Positions 20,091-29,941 of a stretch of DNA of 64,000 bases are shown in pieces. The DNA is taken from contig DVJZ01000044.1 of the NCBI GenBank assembly GCA_018716385.1, forward strand, positions 1 through 64,000. The letters are read 5' to 3'. The notes under the pieces were generated by a model. That model ran no database searches. It was given only the letters and a program-made list of their open reading frames with translations, and was not told where the DNA came from. Both the position numbers and the translations under genes were made by a program. The stretch's first letter is position 1, and the number at the start of each line of letters is the position of its first letter. The DNA comes from Candidatus Enterenecus merdae. GTDB lineage: Bacteria > Bacillota > Clostridia > Oscillospirales > Oscillospiraceae.

Positions 20091-20166
20091 TGTGTTAGCT
20101 CCTTTCCCGTTCAAACTTGGCCCCCACATCGGGCTGGCCGCGGGAAGGGGCGCGCCATGGGCAAAG

Positions 20167-20425
20167 AAAAACGCCCCTGTCCCAAAGGACAGAGGGCGAA
20201 CGCTCGCGGTACCACCTCTGTTCACTCCGCCCTCGCGGACGAAGCCTCAGAGAGTCAGAGACTCTGCACGGCTATATCGGGCGCACCCGTCCGCCCCTAC
20301 TCAGCGTTTGCCGTTCAGGGGGCCGCTCCGAGGGGTATTCACAGGTGTGCCTCTCCCCCTTCCACCGGCCGGGGGCTCTCTGTTCAGGCAGGGTCCTGCT
20401 ACTCTTCCTCTTCCACGCATTGTCG
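20167..20425 (-). promoter_or_regulatory. T-box riboswitch leader of tyrS
   Basis: Minus strand has AGAGGTGGTACCGCGAGCG T-box sequence, Tyr-type specifier context GTGAATACCCCTCGGAGCGG, and terminator CGCCCTCTGTCC..GGACAGGGGCGTTTTT. Confidence 0.9.
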
Positions 20426-20427
20426 GC

Positions 20428-20456
20428 ATCATAGCACAGGAGCGATGCAAAGTCAA
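20428..20456 (-). promoter_or_regulatory. SigA-type promoter for the tyrS T-box transcript
   Basis: TTGACT-17 nt-TATGAT on the minus strand. Confidence 0.75.
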
Positions 20457-20618
20457 GCCCTCAAACATACACAGCCCACATCAGCCGGGCGGGCCGCCCT
20501 TTCTATCCCTATTGACACCGCAGGAAACGCCGTATCTGCGCACGTTGTACACACGCTGGATTGATCGGCCGCCGCCTGCCCATCGGAGGGGGCACCGGTA
20601 CTGCGATCCTTGCAAACC

Positions 20619-21407
20619 TTACCCGGGCAGCAGTCCCAGATGACGCAGGGCCTTGCTCACGCCGTCCGCCTCCACGGTATCGGTGACATAGTCCGCCTGA
20701 TCCTTCACCGCCTGGACAGCATTGCCCATGGCCACGCTGGTTCCCGCCAAGGCCAGCATGGACAGATCGTTCCCCCCGTCCCCAAAGGCCACGATCTCCT
20801 CCCGCTTCAGCCCGTAAGCCTCCAGGGTGGCCCGAATCCCCTCCGCCTTGCCCTCCCCAGCGGGGATGATGTCCACTCCCTTGGGGTGCCAGCGGGTATA
20901 GGTGCAGTGGGGCATCACGTCCAGAAAGAGCGCCTCCTCTCCCGCCTCCACCAGGGGAATGAACTGATAGATCTTCCGCTCCAGCATCCACTCCGGGGGG
21001 CGCACCGGGTAGGGTGGGGTGTGCATATAGGAGAAAATCTCCAGCGCCCGCCCGTTGAGCTGGCTGACATAGCTCTCCCCGTCGGAGGCCATCAGGGCAG
21101 CCAGCTCCGGGCGGGCCCGGAGCACCTTGCAGGCTCCCTCCAGGTCGCCCCGGCAGATGGGCCGGTCCAGATAGACCCCCTGGTCGTTGTAGCAGCAGTG
21201 GCCGTTGAGGGTCACATAGGCGTCAAAACGCAGGTCCCGCAGCATCCCGGTACGCGCCAGGTCCTGCCGGGACCGGCCGGTGGCCAGGAATAACAGCAAT
21301 CCTCGATCCCTCAGTGCCAGCAAATCGGCGTGCAGTCGGTCTGTGACCACGCCCAGCTGGAAGGACACCAGGGTACCGTCCACATCAAAAAAGGCCGCTT
21401 TGATCAT
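20619..21407 (-). CDS. Cof-type HAD-superfamily hydrolase
   Basis: AAFFDVDGTLVSF N-terminal motif; IVAFGDGGNDLSMLALAGTSVAMGNA C-terminal motif. Confidence 0.9.
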   Translation of the reverse strand: MIKAAFFDVDGTLVSFQLGVVTDRLHADLLALRDRGLLLFLATGRSRQDLARTGMLRDLRFDAYVTLNGHCCYNDQGVYLDRPICRGDLEGACKVLRARPELAALMASDGESYVSQLNGRALEIFSYMHTPPYPVRPPEWMLERKIYQFIPLVEAGEEALFLDVMPHCTYTRWHPKGVDIIPAGEGKAEGIRATLEAYGLKREEIVAFGDGGNDLSMLALAGTSVAMGNAVQAVKDQADYVTDTVEADGVSKALRHLGLLPG

Positions 21408-23119
21408 CCCTGCCCCGGTCCTCCCCTCTCCTGGCCCGCCTTATATGCCTCCGCCTGGTCCAGCAGCTCCTGGGCCCCGTCCAGAGCGGTCTGGGTGACC
21501 CGCTCCCCGCTGGTCAGCCGGGCCAGCTCCTGACGGCGCTGAGCCTGCTCCAAGCGCTCCACCGCCGTATAGGTGCGCCCGTCCCGCTCCCCTTTCTCCA
21601 CGCAGAAGTGGACGTCCCCCATAGCGGCGATCTGGGGCAGGTGGGTGACGCACAGCACCTGCTTGGACTGAGCTACCTGGAACAGCTTCCGGGCTACCTT
21701 GTCCGCCGCACGGCCGGACACACCGGTGTCCACCTCGTCAAAGATCAGGGTGGACACCTGCTCGGTCTCGGCCAGCACGTTCTTCAGGGCCAGCATGATC
21801 CGGGCCAGTTCCCCGCCGGAGGCCACCCGCTGGATGGGGCGCAGCTCCTCCCCCAGGTTGGCCGACATGAGAAAGCGCACCTCGTCCACCCCGGTGGCGT
21901 CCATGCCGTCCTGGCCCTGCTTGGGTGCAAAGGCCACCGAAAAGCGCACTTTGGGCATGTCCAGCTGGGTCAACTCCTGGCCGATCCGCTCCTCCAGCCC
22001 CCCGGCCGCTGCCCGACGGGCCTGGGATAAAATCTGGGCAGCCTGCTCCGCCTGGGCCAGAGCCCCGTCCAGCTCCTCTTGAAGCTGCTGCATCCGCTGG
22101 TCGGAGCCCTGGATCTGATCCAGCTGCCGGCGGCAGTCGTCCAGAAAGGCCAGCATCTCCCCCTCGCTGCCCCCGTACTTGCGCTTGAGCCGGTGCAGCT
22201 GGTCCAGCCGCCCTTCCAGCTCGTCCAGCTCCCCGGGCTGGAACTCCATTGACTCCCGCAGTGCCCGCAGGGACTCGGCCACGTCCTCCGCCTCATAGCG
22301 CAGCTCCTGGGTCCGGTCGGCCAGCTGGGCCAGCTCCTGGCTGTGCCGGCCACCCTGGGATAGCTGCTGGGCGGCCTGGTCCAGCAGCGCGGCCGCCCCC
22401 AGGCCGTCCTCCCCGCCGGTGAGGGCGGCCCAGGCCCCGTCCACGGCCAGGGTCAGGCGCTCGGCGTTGCGCAGCAGATCCCGGCGCGCAGCCAGTTCCT
22501 GCTCCTCCCCCTCCCGCAGCTGGGCCCGCTCCAGCTCGTCGATCTGATAGCGCAGCGTGTCCATCCTCCGGGCCTTCTCCCCCTCGTCCATGGCCAGCCG
22601 CTCCAGCTCCCCACGCAGAGCGCGCACCCGCTCATAGCACTGGGCGAAGGCTCCGCGCTGCGCCCCCAGACTCCCAAAGCTGTCCAGGTAGTCCAGGTGA
22701 CAGCCCTCGTCCAGCAGCTGCTGGCCGTCGTGCTGGCCGTGGATGTTCAGCAGCTGGCAGCCCAGCGCCCGCAGCTGGGTGACCAGCACGGGCCGGCCAT
22801 TGACCCGGCACACGTTCTTCCCGTCGGCCTGGATGGAGCGCTCCAGCAGCAGCTCCCCATTCTCGTCCGGGCCCAGCCCCTCCTGCTGGAACCACGCCAA
22901 GTCAGGCAGGTTCTGGAACAGCGCCGACACCTGGGCCGACTTGGCCCCGGTGCGGATCAGGTCCCGGCTGGTGCGCTGCCCGATGATGGCGCCGATGGCG
23001 TCGATCACGATGGACTTGCCCGCGCCGGTCTCGCCGGTGAGCACGTTGAGCCCCTCCCCAAAGGCGATGTCCGCCTGGGAGATCACCGCGATATTCTCAA
23101 TATGCAGCAGGGACAGCAT
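21404..23119 (-). CDS. recN: DNA repair protein RecN
   Basis: MLSLLHIENIAVISQADIAFGEGLNVLTGETGAGKSIVIDAIG; Walker B LIFDEVDTGVSGRAADKVARKL. Confidence 0.96.
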   Translation of the reverse strand: MLSLLHIENIAVISQADIAFGEGLNVLTGETGAGKSIVIDAIGAIIGQRTSRDLIRTGAKSAQVSALFQNLPDLAWFQQEGLGPDENGELLLERSIQADGKNVCRVNGRPVLVTQLRALGCQLLNIHGQHDGQQLLDEGCHLDYLDSFGSLGAQRGAFAQCYERVRALRGELERLAMDEGEKARRMDTLRYQIDELERAQLREGEEQELAARRDLLRNAERLTLAVDGAWAALTGGEDGLGAAALLDQAAQQLSQGGRHSQELAQLADRTQELRYEAEDVAESLRALRESMEFQPGELDELEGRLDQLHRLKRKYGGSEGEMLAFLDDCRRQLDQIQGSDQRMQQLQEELDGALAQAEQAAQILSQARRAAAGGLEERIGQELTQLDMPKVRFSVAFAPKQGQDGMDATGVDEVRFLMSANLGEELRPIQRVASGGELARIMLALKNVLAETEQVSTLIFDEVDTGVSGRAADKVARKLFQVAQSKQVLCVTHLPQIAAMGDVHFCVEKGERDGRTYTAVERLEQAQRRQELARLTSGERVTQTALDGAQELLDQAEAYKAGQERGGPGQG

Positions 23120-23131
23120 GGTTATTCCACC

Positions 23132-23587
23132 TCAATCCAACATAGAACCCATTTCCTTGCACAGTTCAGCCGCCAGCTGGTTGTTGCGCATGATCAGGAT
23201 GACGGTGTCATCCCCCGCCAGCGAACCCACCAGCCCGTCAATCTCCATGCCGTCCAGCGCCGCCCCCGCGGCGGGGGCCAGGCCGGGCATGGTCTTGACC
23301 ACCACGATGTTTTGCGCCATGTCAAAGGAGGTGACCCCCTCCTTGAAGATGTTGCGCAGCCGCCCGGCAAAGTTGGGATGGGCCGGTTTGGCCGCGGCAG
23401 CCGCATATTTGTAGCGCCCCTCCCCGGTGGGCTGCTTGACCAGGTTCAGCTCCTTGATGTCCCGGGAGATGGTCGCCTGGGTCGCCCGGATGCCGCAGGT
23501 GCGCAGACAGTCCAGCATCTGCTCCTGGGTCTCGATATCCATGCGGCCCACCAGGCGCAGGATCTCCGCTTGCCGTTTGGCCTTCAT
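23132..23587 (-). CDS. argR: Arginine repressor
   Basis: MKAKRQAEILRLVGRMDIETQEQMLDCLRTCGIRATQATISRDIKELNLVK; C-terminal GDDTVILIMRN. Confidence 0.93.
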   Translation of the reverse strand: MKAKRQAEILRLVGRMDIETQEQMLDCLRTCGIRATQATISRDIKELNLVKQPTGEGRYKYAAAAAKPAHPNFAGRLRNIFKEGVTSFDMAQNIVVVKTMPGLAPAAGAALDGMEIDGLVGSLAGDDTVILIMRNNQLAAELCKEMGSMLD

Positions 23588-23592
23588 GTCAT

Positions 23593-24459
23593 TCACGCCC
23601 TTCCCAGTTTCTGATTGATCCGCTCGTAGAAGCTGCGCCCCGTGAGCTTGACCAGCTTGGTCACCCGATCTGAGCGACGGCATTCCACCCAGTCGCCCGG
23701 ATGGATCCGGAAGACCCTGCCCCCGTCCACCGACAGGTAGGCCGTCCTGCGGCTGCCTGGCGGGACGCGCACGCCCACCACCCGGCCGCTGTCCAGCACG
23801 AAGGGCTTGACGTGCAGCGAGTGGGCGCACACCGGCGTGACGATCACATTGGCTGCGGTTGGCTCTACGATGGGGCCACCAGCCGCCAGCGAGTAGGCGG
23901 TGGAGCCGGTGGGGGTGGCCACGATGACCCCGTCCCCGGAAAAGGCGGAGATGGTGGCCCGGTCCCCGGTCACCTCCAGATCCAGCACCCGGGCCACCGA
24001 GCCCTTGGTGACCACCGCGTCGTTCAGCGCCGTCTCCCGGAAGATCCTGCGTCCCTCCCGGCGCACCACCACGTCCAACATCATCCGCCGCTCCACGTCA
24101 AACTTCCCCCCCGCCAGCCGGGCCAGCAGAGACAGCTCGCCATGCTCCAGCTCCGCCATAAAGCCCACGCTGCCCAGGTTGATGCCCAGCACCGGGACGT
24201 TGTAGGGGTTGGCGTCCCGGGCCGCGTGGAGGATCGTCCCATCCCCACCAAAACACACCAGCACGTCCGCCTGCTTGAGCTCCTGCTTCATCCCCTTCAG
24301 GGTTACGTGGGCCGGAAGCTCCAGGCGGCTGTTGGCCTCCGGCTCAAAGGGCAGGCAGACCGCCGTCTCCATCCCACATCCCTCCAGGATGCGGATGGCG
24401 CTCTGGGCCGCCTTCAGCCCCCTGTCCCGATAGGGGTTTGGGCACAGCACCACTTTCAA
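23593..24459 (-). CDS. nadK: NAD kinase
   Basis: FGGDGTILHAAR; GINLGSVGFMAEL; NDAVVTKG; SGDGVIVATPTGSTAYSLAAGGPIV. Confidence 0.95.
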   Translation of the reverse strand: MKVVLCPNPYRDRGLKAAQSAIRILEGCGMETAVCLPFEPEANSRLELPAHVTLKGMKQELKQADVLVCFGGDGTILHAARDANPYNVPVLGINLGSVGFMAELEHGELSLLARLAGGKFDVERRMMLDVVVRREGRRIFRETALNDAVVTKGSVARVLDLEVTGDRATISAFSGDGVIVATPTGSTAYSLAAGGPIVEPTAANVIVTPVCAHSLHVKPFVLDSGRVVGVRVPPGSRRTAYLSVDGGRVFRIHPGDWVECRRSDRVTKLVKLTGRSFYERINQKLGRA

Positions 24460-25262
24460 AGCTCCACCTCCTCCGCTTGCTCGTGGGAGCGCCTGACCAG
24501 ATCGGCCAGGTCCCCGGGGACGGCCGGGCCCGGCCGCGCCTCCAGATAGCCCAGGTACTCCAAGTTCCCCTCCGGCCCCCGGATGGGGGAGACGTCCATA
24601 CCCCGGACGGTGAAGCCCGCCTGAGCGGCGTGTTCCAAAAAGCGCTCCAACACCTCCAGGTGGACCGCCGGGTCCCGCACCACCCCCTTCTTGCCTACCT
24701 TCTCCCGCCCGGCCTCAAACTGGGGTTTGATCAGGGCGGCCACCTGGCCGTCCTCCCCCAGGAGGGGGCGCAGGGCGGGCAGGATGAGCTTGAGGGAGAT
24801 GAAGGACACGTCCACACTGGCAAAGTCCAGCTCCTCCGGGATCTGCTCCCTTGTGAGGTAACGGGCATTGGTGCGCTCCAGGCAGACCACCCGTGGGTCG
24901 CTGCGCAGGGACCAGGCCAGCTGGCCGTACCCCACATCCACGGCGTAGACCCGGGCGACCCCATGCTGGAGCATACAGTCGGTAAACCCCCCAGTGGACG
25001 CGCCAATGTCCGCGGCCACCTTCCCGTCCAGGTGGATGGGAAAGCACTGCATGGCTTTCTCCAGCTTCAGGCCCCCCCGGCTGACGTAGCGCAGCTTGCC
25101 CCGCACCTCCAGGGGGACGTCCTCAGCCAGGGCCATGCCCGGCTTATCCAGCCGGCGGCTGCCGGAGAAGACCGCCCCGGCCATGATGACCGCCTGGGCC
25201 CGCTGCCGGCTGTCCGCCAGCCCCCGTTCCACCAGCAGCACGTCCAGCCGCTTCTTGGGCAT
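24456..25262 (-). CDS. tlyA: TlyA-family S4-domain rRNA methyltransferase / hemolysin-like
   Basis: MPKKRLDVLLVERGLADSRQRAQAVIMAGAV S4 domain; ADIGASTGGFTDCMLQHGVARVYAVDVGYGQL. Confidence 0.93.
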   Translation of the reverse strand: MPKKRLDVLLVERGLADSRQRAQAVIMAGAVFSGSRRLDKPGMALAEDVPLEVRGKLRYVSRGGLKLEKAMQCFPIHLDGKVAADIGASTGGFTDCMLQHGVARVYAVDVGYGQLAWSLRSDPRVVCLERTNARYLTREQIPEELDFASVDVSFISLKLILPALRPLLGEDGQVAALIKPQFEAGREKVGKKGVVRDPAVHLEVLERFLEHAAQAGFTVRGMDVSPIRGPEGNLEYLGYLEARPGPAVPGDLADLVRRSHEQAEEVEL

Positions 25263-27096
25263 CCTCCATCACCTCCATCGCCCGCTGGCACAGGCCATGG
25301 GCGTCAATGCCGCACAGGGCCCGCAGCTGAGCCACCGTGCCGTGCTGCACGAACCGGTCGCCCAGGTTGGCCAGCACCGGGCAGCACACCACCCCCCGCA
25401 GGGACAGCTCAGACAGGATCCTGCGCCCCACGCACCCGGCGTCCACGCACTCCTCCGCCACCAGCAGACGCCCATCCGTGCCCGCCAAGCTGTGGACAAT
25501 GGCGTCCAGGTCCAGCGGGACGACGCTGTTGAGCTTGAGCACTTGGGCGGATACCCCCTGCTCCTGGAGCAGATCGGCCGCCCCCAGCGCCTCATTGAGC
25601 ATGGTCCCGTAGGCGATCAGGGTCAGGTCCGTGCCCCGGCGCACCACGCTGGCCCCCTCCGAGCCGCACAGGCCCTGGAAGGCGCCCTCCCCCCCTTTGG
25701 GGTAGCGCACCGCCACCGGACCGGTCAGCTCCAGCAGCGCGTGGCGCAGCATGGCCCGCAGCTCGGCAAAGCTGGCCGGGCACAGCACCCGCAGGCCGGG
25801 CACCGAGCTGAGGTAGGCCACGTCGAACACGCCGTGATGGGTCTCACCGTCCTCCCCCACCAGCCCCGCCCGGTCCACGGCAAAGACCACGTGCAGCCCC
25901 TGGATGGCCACGTCGTGAATGAGCATATCGTAGGCGCGCTGTAGGAAGGTTGAATAGACTGCGAACACCGGCAGGGCCCGCTGCTTGGCCATGCCCGCGG
26001 CCATGGACGCGGCGTGCTCTTCCGCGATACCCACGTCAAAAAAGCGCTTGGGGTACTGCCGGGCAAAGCCGTCCAGCCCCGTCCCCGACTGCATGGCCGC
26101 GGTGATGGCGCACACCTGATCTCGCTCCTGCGCCAGCTGGCACAGGGTCTGGCCAAACACGTCGGAGAAGCTCTGGCCTTTCTGTTTTCCCAGAGCCGCC
26201 CCCTCCTGCCGCTGGAAGGGTCCCACCCCGTGGAAGCGGTCGGGCTCCTCCTCGGCGGGGCGGTAGCCCTTCCCCTTCACCGTCTTGGCATGGAGCAGCA
26301 CCGGGCAGTGCAGCTCCCGGGCATATTGCAGCAACTGAGTCAGCTGGGCCACGTCGTGGCCGTCCACCGGGCCCAGATAGACAAAGCCCATATCCTCAAA
26401 CACGCTGCCGGTGAGCAGCGCGTCCTTCACCAGCTTTTTGGCCCGATGGGTGAAGCGGTACACCGCCCGGCCCACCGGGCCATGGCTGGTCAGGCGGCGG
26501 TAGATCTGCTTCATGCGCAGGTACTGGGGCTTGAGGCGCTGCCGGGCCAGATGGCTGGCCACCCCGCCCACGTTGCGGGTGATGGACATCCCGTTGTCGT
26601 TGAGGATGACGATCAGGGGTTCCCCGCTCTGCCCGGCGTTGGACAGCCCCTCGAAGGACAGCCCCCCCGTCATGGCCCCGTCCCCCATCAGGGTCAGCAC
26701 CTGATAGTCCTCCCCGGCCAGCGTCCTGGCCCGGGCCATGCCCAGGGCCACCGACACCCCGTTGGAGGCGTGGCCGGCGATGAAGGCGTCCGCCCGGTGC
26801 TCCCATGGCTTGGGAAAGCCGGACAGCCCTCCCATCTGCCGCAGGGTGTCCATCCTCCCCGCCCGGCCGGTGAGCAGCTTGTGGGCATAGCACTGGTGGC
26901 CTACGTCGAACACCAGCCGGTCGGTGTTCAGGTCAAACACCCGGTGGATGGCCACCGTCAGCTCCACCACCCCCAAGTTGGAGGCCAGATGGCCGCCGGT
27001 GCGGGAGACGCTGTCCAGGATCCGCTCCCGCAGCTGGGCGCAAAGCTGCCTGGCCTGCTGATCGGTCAGCTGATCCAGCCGCTCTGGCAGTTCCAT
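25144..27096 (-). CDS. dxs: 1-deoxy-D-xylulose-5-phosphate synthase (C-terminal tail overlaps tlyA)
   Basis: GHQCYAHKLLTGR; GDGAMTGG; DVGIAEEHAASMAAGMA; DRAGLVGEDGETHHGVFDVAYL. ATG at 27096. Confidence 0.94.
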   Translation of the reverse strand: MELPERLDQLTDQQARQLCAQLRERILDSVSRTGGHLASNLGVVELTVAIHRVFDLNTDRLVFDVGHQCYAHKLLTGRAGRMDTLRQMGGLSGFPKPWEHRADAFIAGHASNGVSVALGMARARTLAGEDYQVLTLMGDGAMTGGLSFEGLSNAGQSGEPLIVILNDNGMSITRNVGGVASHLARQRLKPQYLRMKQIYRRLTSHGPVGRAVYRFTHRAKKLVKDALLTGSVFEDMGFVYLGPVDGHDVAQLTQLLQYARELHCPVLLHAKTVKGKGYRPAEEEPDRFHGVGPFQRQEGAALGKQKGQSFSDVFGQTLCQLAQERDQVCAITAAMQSGTGLDGFARQYPKRFFDVGIAEEHAASMAAGMAKQRALPVFAVYSTFLQRAYDMLIHDVAIQGLHVVFAVDRAGLVGEDGETHHGVFDVAYLSSVPGLRVLCPASFAELRAMLRHALLELTGPVAVRYPKGGEGAFQGLCGSEGASVVRRGTDLTLIAYGTMLNEALGAADLLQEQGVSAQVLKLNSVVPLDLDAIVHSLAGTDGRLLVAEECVDAGCVGRRILSELSLRGVVCCPVLANLGDRFVQHGTVAQLRALCGIDAHGLCQRAMEVMEDAQEAAGRAAGGTGAGGQPAAGPGGHHGRGGLLRQPPAG

Positions 27097-27148
27097 GTGC
27101 CGTCCACCTCCTTGTCTGTTCCATGTTTCTCCGCTCAAGCGCCTGGAT

Positions 27149-27586
27149 TCAGGCAGTCAGCAGACTGCCCACCGCCCCCACCGCGACGCCCAGCACCGCC
27201 CCCATGGCCACCTGGAAGGGGGTGTGTCCCAGCATCTCCTTGAGCTCACGGTCCGGAAACTCCGGTTTCTCCCCGCTCCAGGCCCGCATCATGCAGTTGA
27301 GCGCCTTGGCCTGCTTGCCCGTCTGCCAGCGCACGTTGCACGCGTCATACATTACAATAAAGGCCAGCACCGCAGCGATGGCAAACAGCGGGTCGTCCAC
27401 CCCCTGGTGAAAACCCACCCCGGTGGCGCAGGCGCACACCATGGCCGAGTGGGAGCTTGGCATCCCGCCCCCGGTGGACAGGTATCGCCAGGCCAGCTTC
27501 CGGCCAGAAGCGGAGGCGATGACCATCTTGATGGCCTGGGCGATGGCCCAGGCGGCCACCGCGTGGATCAGGATGGGTGTGATCAT
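27149..27586 (-). CDS. Divergent PAP2 family (DUF212-like) membrane protein
   Basis: STGGGMPSSHSAMVCACATGVGFHQGVDDPLFAIAAVLAFIVMYDACNVR..LNCMMRAWSGEKP..ELKEMLGHTPFQVAMGAVLG. Confidence 0.88.
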   Translation of the reverse strand: MITPILIHAVAAWAIAQAIKMVIASASGRKLAWRYLSTGGGMPSSHSAMVCACATGVGFHQGVDDPLFAIAAVLAFIVMYDACNVRWQTGKQAKALNCMMRAWSGEKPEFPDRELKEMLGHTPFQVAMGAVLGVAVGAVGSLLTA

Positions 27587-27606
27587 GGCCGTTCCCCCTT
27601 TCCCGC

Positions 27607-28506
27607 TCAGCGGCCGCGCCCGGCCAGCCAGTCGGCCAGCCAGCACAGAAACTCGGCGTCCCCAAAGGCATCGGCCACCGCCTGCTTGGCCCGCTGGGTG
27701 TGCGCTTCCACCAGCTGCTGGCACCGCTCCGGGTCGTACAGGGCGGCAAAGGTGTGCTTGCCCTGCTCCACGTCCGACCCCACCGGCTTGCCCAGCTCCT
27801 GGGTGGTGGACTGCTGGTCCAGCAGATCGTCCCGGATCTGGAAGGCCAGGCCCAGCTCCCGGGCGTAAGTCTCCACCGCGGCCTGCTGGGCCGGGGTGGC
27901 CTCCACCGGGGAGGCGGCCAGCCCCATCAGGCAGGCCGCCTGGAGCAGCGCCGCCGTCTTCCACAGATGGATCTGGGTCAGCTCCTCCTCGTCCAGCCGC
28001 CGGCCCTGGCCGGCCATGTCCAGGTACTGCCCGGCGCAGATGCCCGCCAGGGCGCCGGAGGCCCGGCCCAAAACGGCGCAGGCCCGGGCGTTGGCCGCCG
28101 GCCCTGCCGACCGATTGGAGGCGGCTACCCGCCGGAAGGCCTCCGCCTGGAGCGCGTCCCCGGCCAGCACCGCGTTGCACTCCCCATAGACCTTGTGGCA
28201 AGTGGGCTTGCCTCGGCGCAGCGCATCGTCGTCCATGCAGGGCAGGTCGTCATGGATGAGGGAGTAGGTATGCAGCATCTCCACCGCGCAGGCGTAGTCC
28301 AGGGCGGGCTCCATATCGCCGCACAGGGCCTGGCAAACCTTCAGGGTGAGCACCGGGCGCAGACGCTTGCCTCCGGCCAGCAGGCTGTACCGCATGGCCT
28401 CCAGCAGCTCCCGCTGGGGCCCCTGCTCCAGAAAGCAGCCCTCCAGCTCCCGCTCCACCAGCTGGGCCGCCTGCCGGTAGGCCCGCTCAAAGTCTGTTCC
28501 GCTCAT
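27607..28506 (-). CDS. ispA: Polyprenyl (farnesyl) diphosphate synthase
   Basis: AGGKRLRPVL; LIHDDLPCMDDDALRRGKPTCHK (DDxxxxD); QIRDDLLD. Confidence 0.94.
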   Translation of the reverse strand: MSGTDFERAYRQAAQLVERELEGCFLEQGPQRELLEAMRYSLLAGGKRLRPVLTLKVCQALCGDMEPALDYACAVEMLHTYSLIHDDLPCMDDDALRRGKPTCHKVYGECNAVLAGDALQAEAFRRVAASNRSAGPAANARACAVLGRASGALAGICAGQYLDMAGQGRRLDEEELTQIHLWKTAALLQAACLMGLAASPVEATPAQQAAVETYARELGLAFQIRDDLLDQQSTTQELGKPVGSDVEQGKHTFAALYDPERCQQLVEAHTQRAKQAVADAFGDAEFLCWLADWLAGRGR

Positions 28507-28730
28507 CCCTCTTGCCCAAAGGGCTCTTCCTGCCCGGTCTCAGCGTTGAGCAGCAGGTCCACCTTCTGCTCAGCCTGGTCCAACATCTGGTTGCAGCTGC
28601 CCACCAGCTTGGCCCCCTCCTCAAAGAGCTTGAGGGACTCATCCAGCCCGCATGCACCCTGCTCCAGCTTGCCCACAATCTCTTCCAGCCGGCTCATGGA
28701 CTGTTCAAAGCTCAGCTTTTTTTCTGCCAT
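28503..28730 (-). CDS. xseB: Exodeoxyribonuclease VII small subunit
   Basis: MAEKKLSFEQSMSRLEEIVGKLEQGACGLDESLKLFEEGAKLVGSCNQML; between xseA and ispA. Confidence 0.94.
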   Translation of the reverse strand: MAEKKLSFEQSMSRLEEIVGKLEQGACGLDESLKLFEEGAKLVGSCNQMLDQAEQKVDLLLNAETGQEEPFGQEG

Positions 28731-29941
28731 TGCCCTTCCTCCTTTCCCCGCACCTCACAGCGCAGGGTTCCGTCTGATAGCATCACGTCCAGCGCCTGCC
28801 CCGGTTCCACCTGGGCCAGCTGGGTCACCACGCCCTGCTCCCCCATGGCGATGGCATAGCCCCGGCCCAGCACCCCCAGCGGACTCATGGCGTCCAGCCC
28901 CGCACTCAGCCGGGCCAGCTTGCCCCGGGCCTGCTTCAGCCCTACCCACATCGCAGCGCTCAGCCGCTCCCGGGCCCTGTCGGCCAGCAGCCTGCCGTCC
29001 TGGATGGGCGCCTTGGGCTGGCGCATCGCCCGGCTGTCGGCCAGGCGGCGCAGCTCCTGCCGCCCCGCCCGCAGCCGGGCCTGCTGGGCGGCGGCCAGCC
29101 TTCGGCCCAGCTGGGTCAGCCGATGGCGCACCTGGGCCTGGTCGGGCACGGCCAGCTCGGCGGCATTGGACGGCGTGGCCGCCCGCAGGTCGGCCACATA
29201 GTCGGCGATGGTCACGTCCGGCTCATGGCCCACCGCGGAGATCACCGGGATGTTAGACCGGGCGATGGCCCGGGCCACCGGCTCCTCGTTGAAGGCCCAG
29301 AGGTCCTCCCGGGAGCCGCCCCCCCGGCCGGTGATGATCAGGTCGATGTCAGCCCTCCGGTTCACCTGGTCGATGGCCGCGGCGATCTCCTGGGCCGCCC
29401 CCTCCCCCTGCACCCGGACGGGGACCACCAGCACCCCGGTCATAGGCCAACGGGCCCCTAAAATACGGATCATGTCCCGCACCGCCGCTCCCGCCGGCGA
29501 GGTAACCAGGGCAATGCGTCCGGGCCAGGGGGGCAGGGGCCGCTTGCGCGCAGGGTCGAACAGCCCCTCCTCCTCCAGCTTCCGGCGCAGCCGCTCAAAG
29601 GCCAGGTCCAGCGCCCCCCGTCCGTCCTCGATCAGCTCGGTGCAGTACATCTGGTACTGCCCGTCCCGGGGAAAGACGGACACCCGGCCAAAGGCCAGCA
29701 CGCTCATGCCGTTGTCCGGCTGGAAGCGCAGCCGGGCCGCGTCCCCACGGAACAGCACGCAGCGGATGCTGCCCTTGTCGTCCTTGAGGGAGAAGTAGTG
29801 GTGCCCGGAGGGGTAGCGCTTGTAGTTGGAGATCTCCCCCCGGATGAGCAGGGACTGGAGCAAGGGGTCTGCCTCCAGCAGCTGCTTGAGATACCCGTTG
29901 ATCTGGGAGACTGTATACACAGGCAGTTTGGTCAGGTTCAT
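28712..29941 (-). CDS. xseA: Exodeoxyribonuclease VII large subunit
   Basis: YTVSQINGYLKQLLEADPLLQSLLIRGEISNYKRYPSGHHYFSLKD; ITGRGGGSREDLWAFNEEPVARAI; ISAVGHEPDVTIADYVADLRAATPSNAAEL. Confidence 0.95.
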   Translation of the reverse strand: MNLTKLPVYTVSQINGYLKQLLEADPLLQSLLIRGEISNYKRYPSGHHYFSLKDDKGSIRCVLFRGDAARLRFQPDNGMSVLAFGRVSVFPRDGQYQMYCTELIEDGRGALDLAFERLRRKLEEEGLFDPARKRPLPPWPGRIALVTSPAGAAVRDMIRILGARWPMTGVLVVPVRVQGEGAAQEIAAAIDQVNRRADIDLIITGRGGGSREDLWAFNEEPVARAIARSNIPVISAVGHEPDVTIADYVADLRAATPSNAAELAVPDQAQVRHRLTQLGRRLAAAQQARLRAGRQELRRLADSRAMRQPKAPIQDGRLLADRARERLSAAMWVGLKQARGKLARLSAGLDAMSPLGVLGRGYAIAMGEQGVVTQLAQVEPGQALDVMLSDGTLRCEVRGKEEGQWQKKS

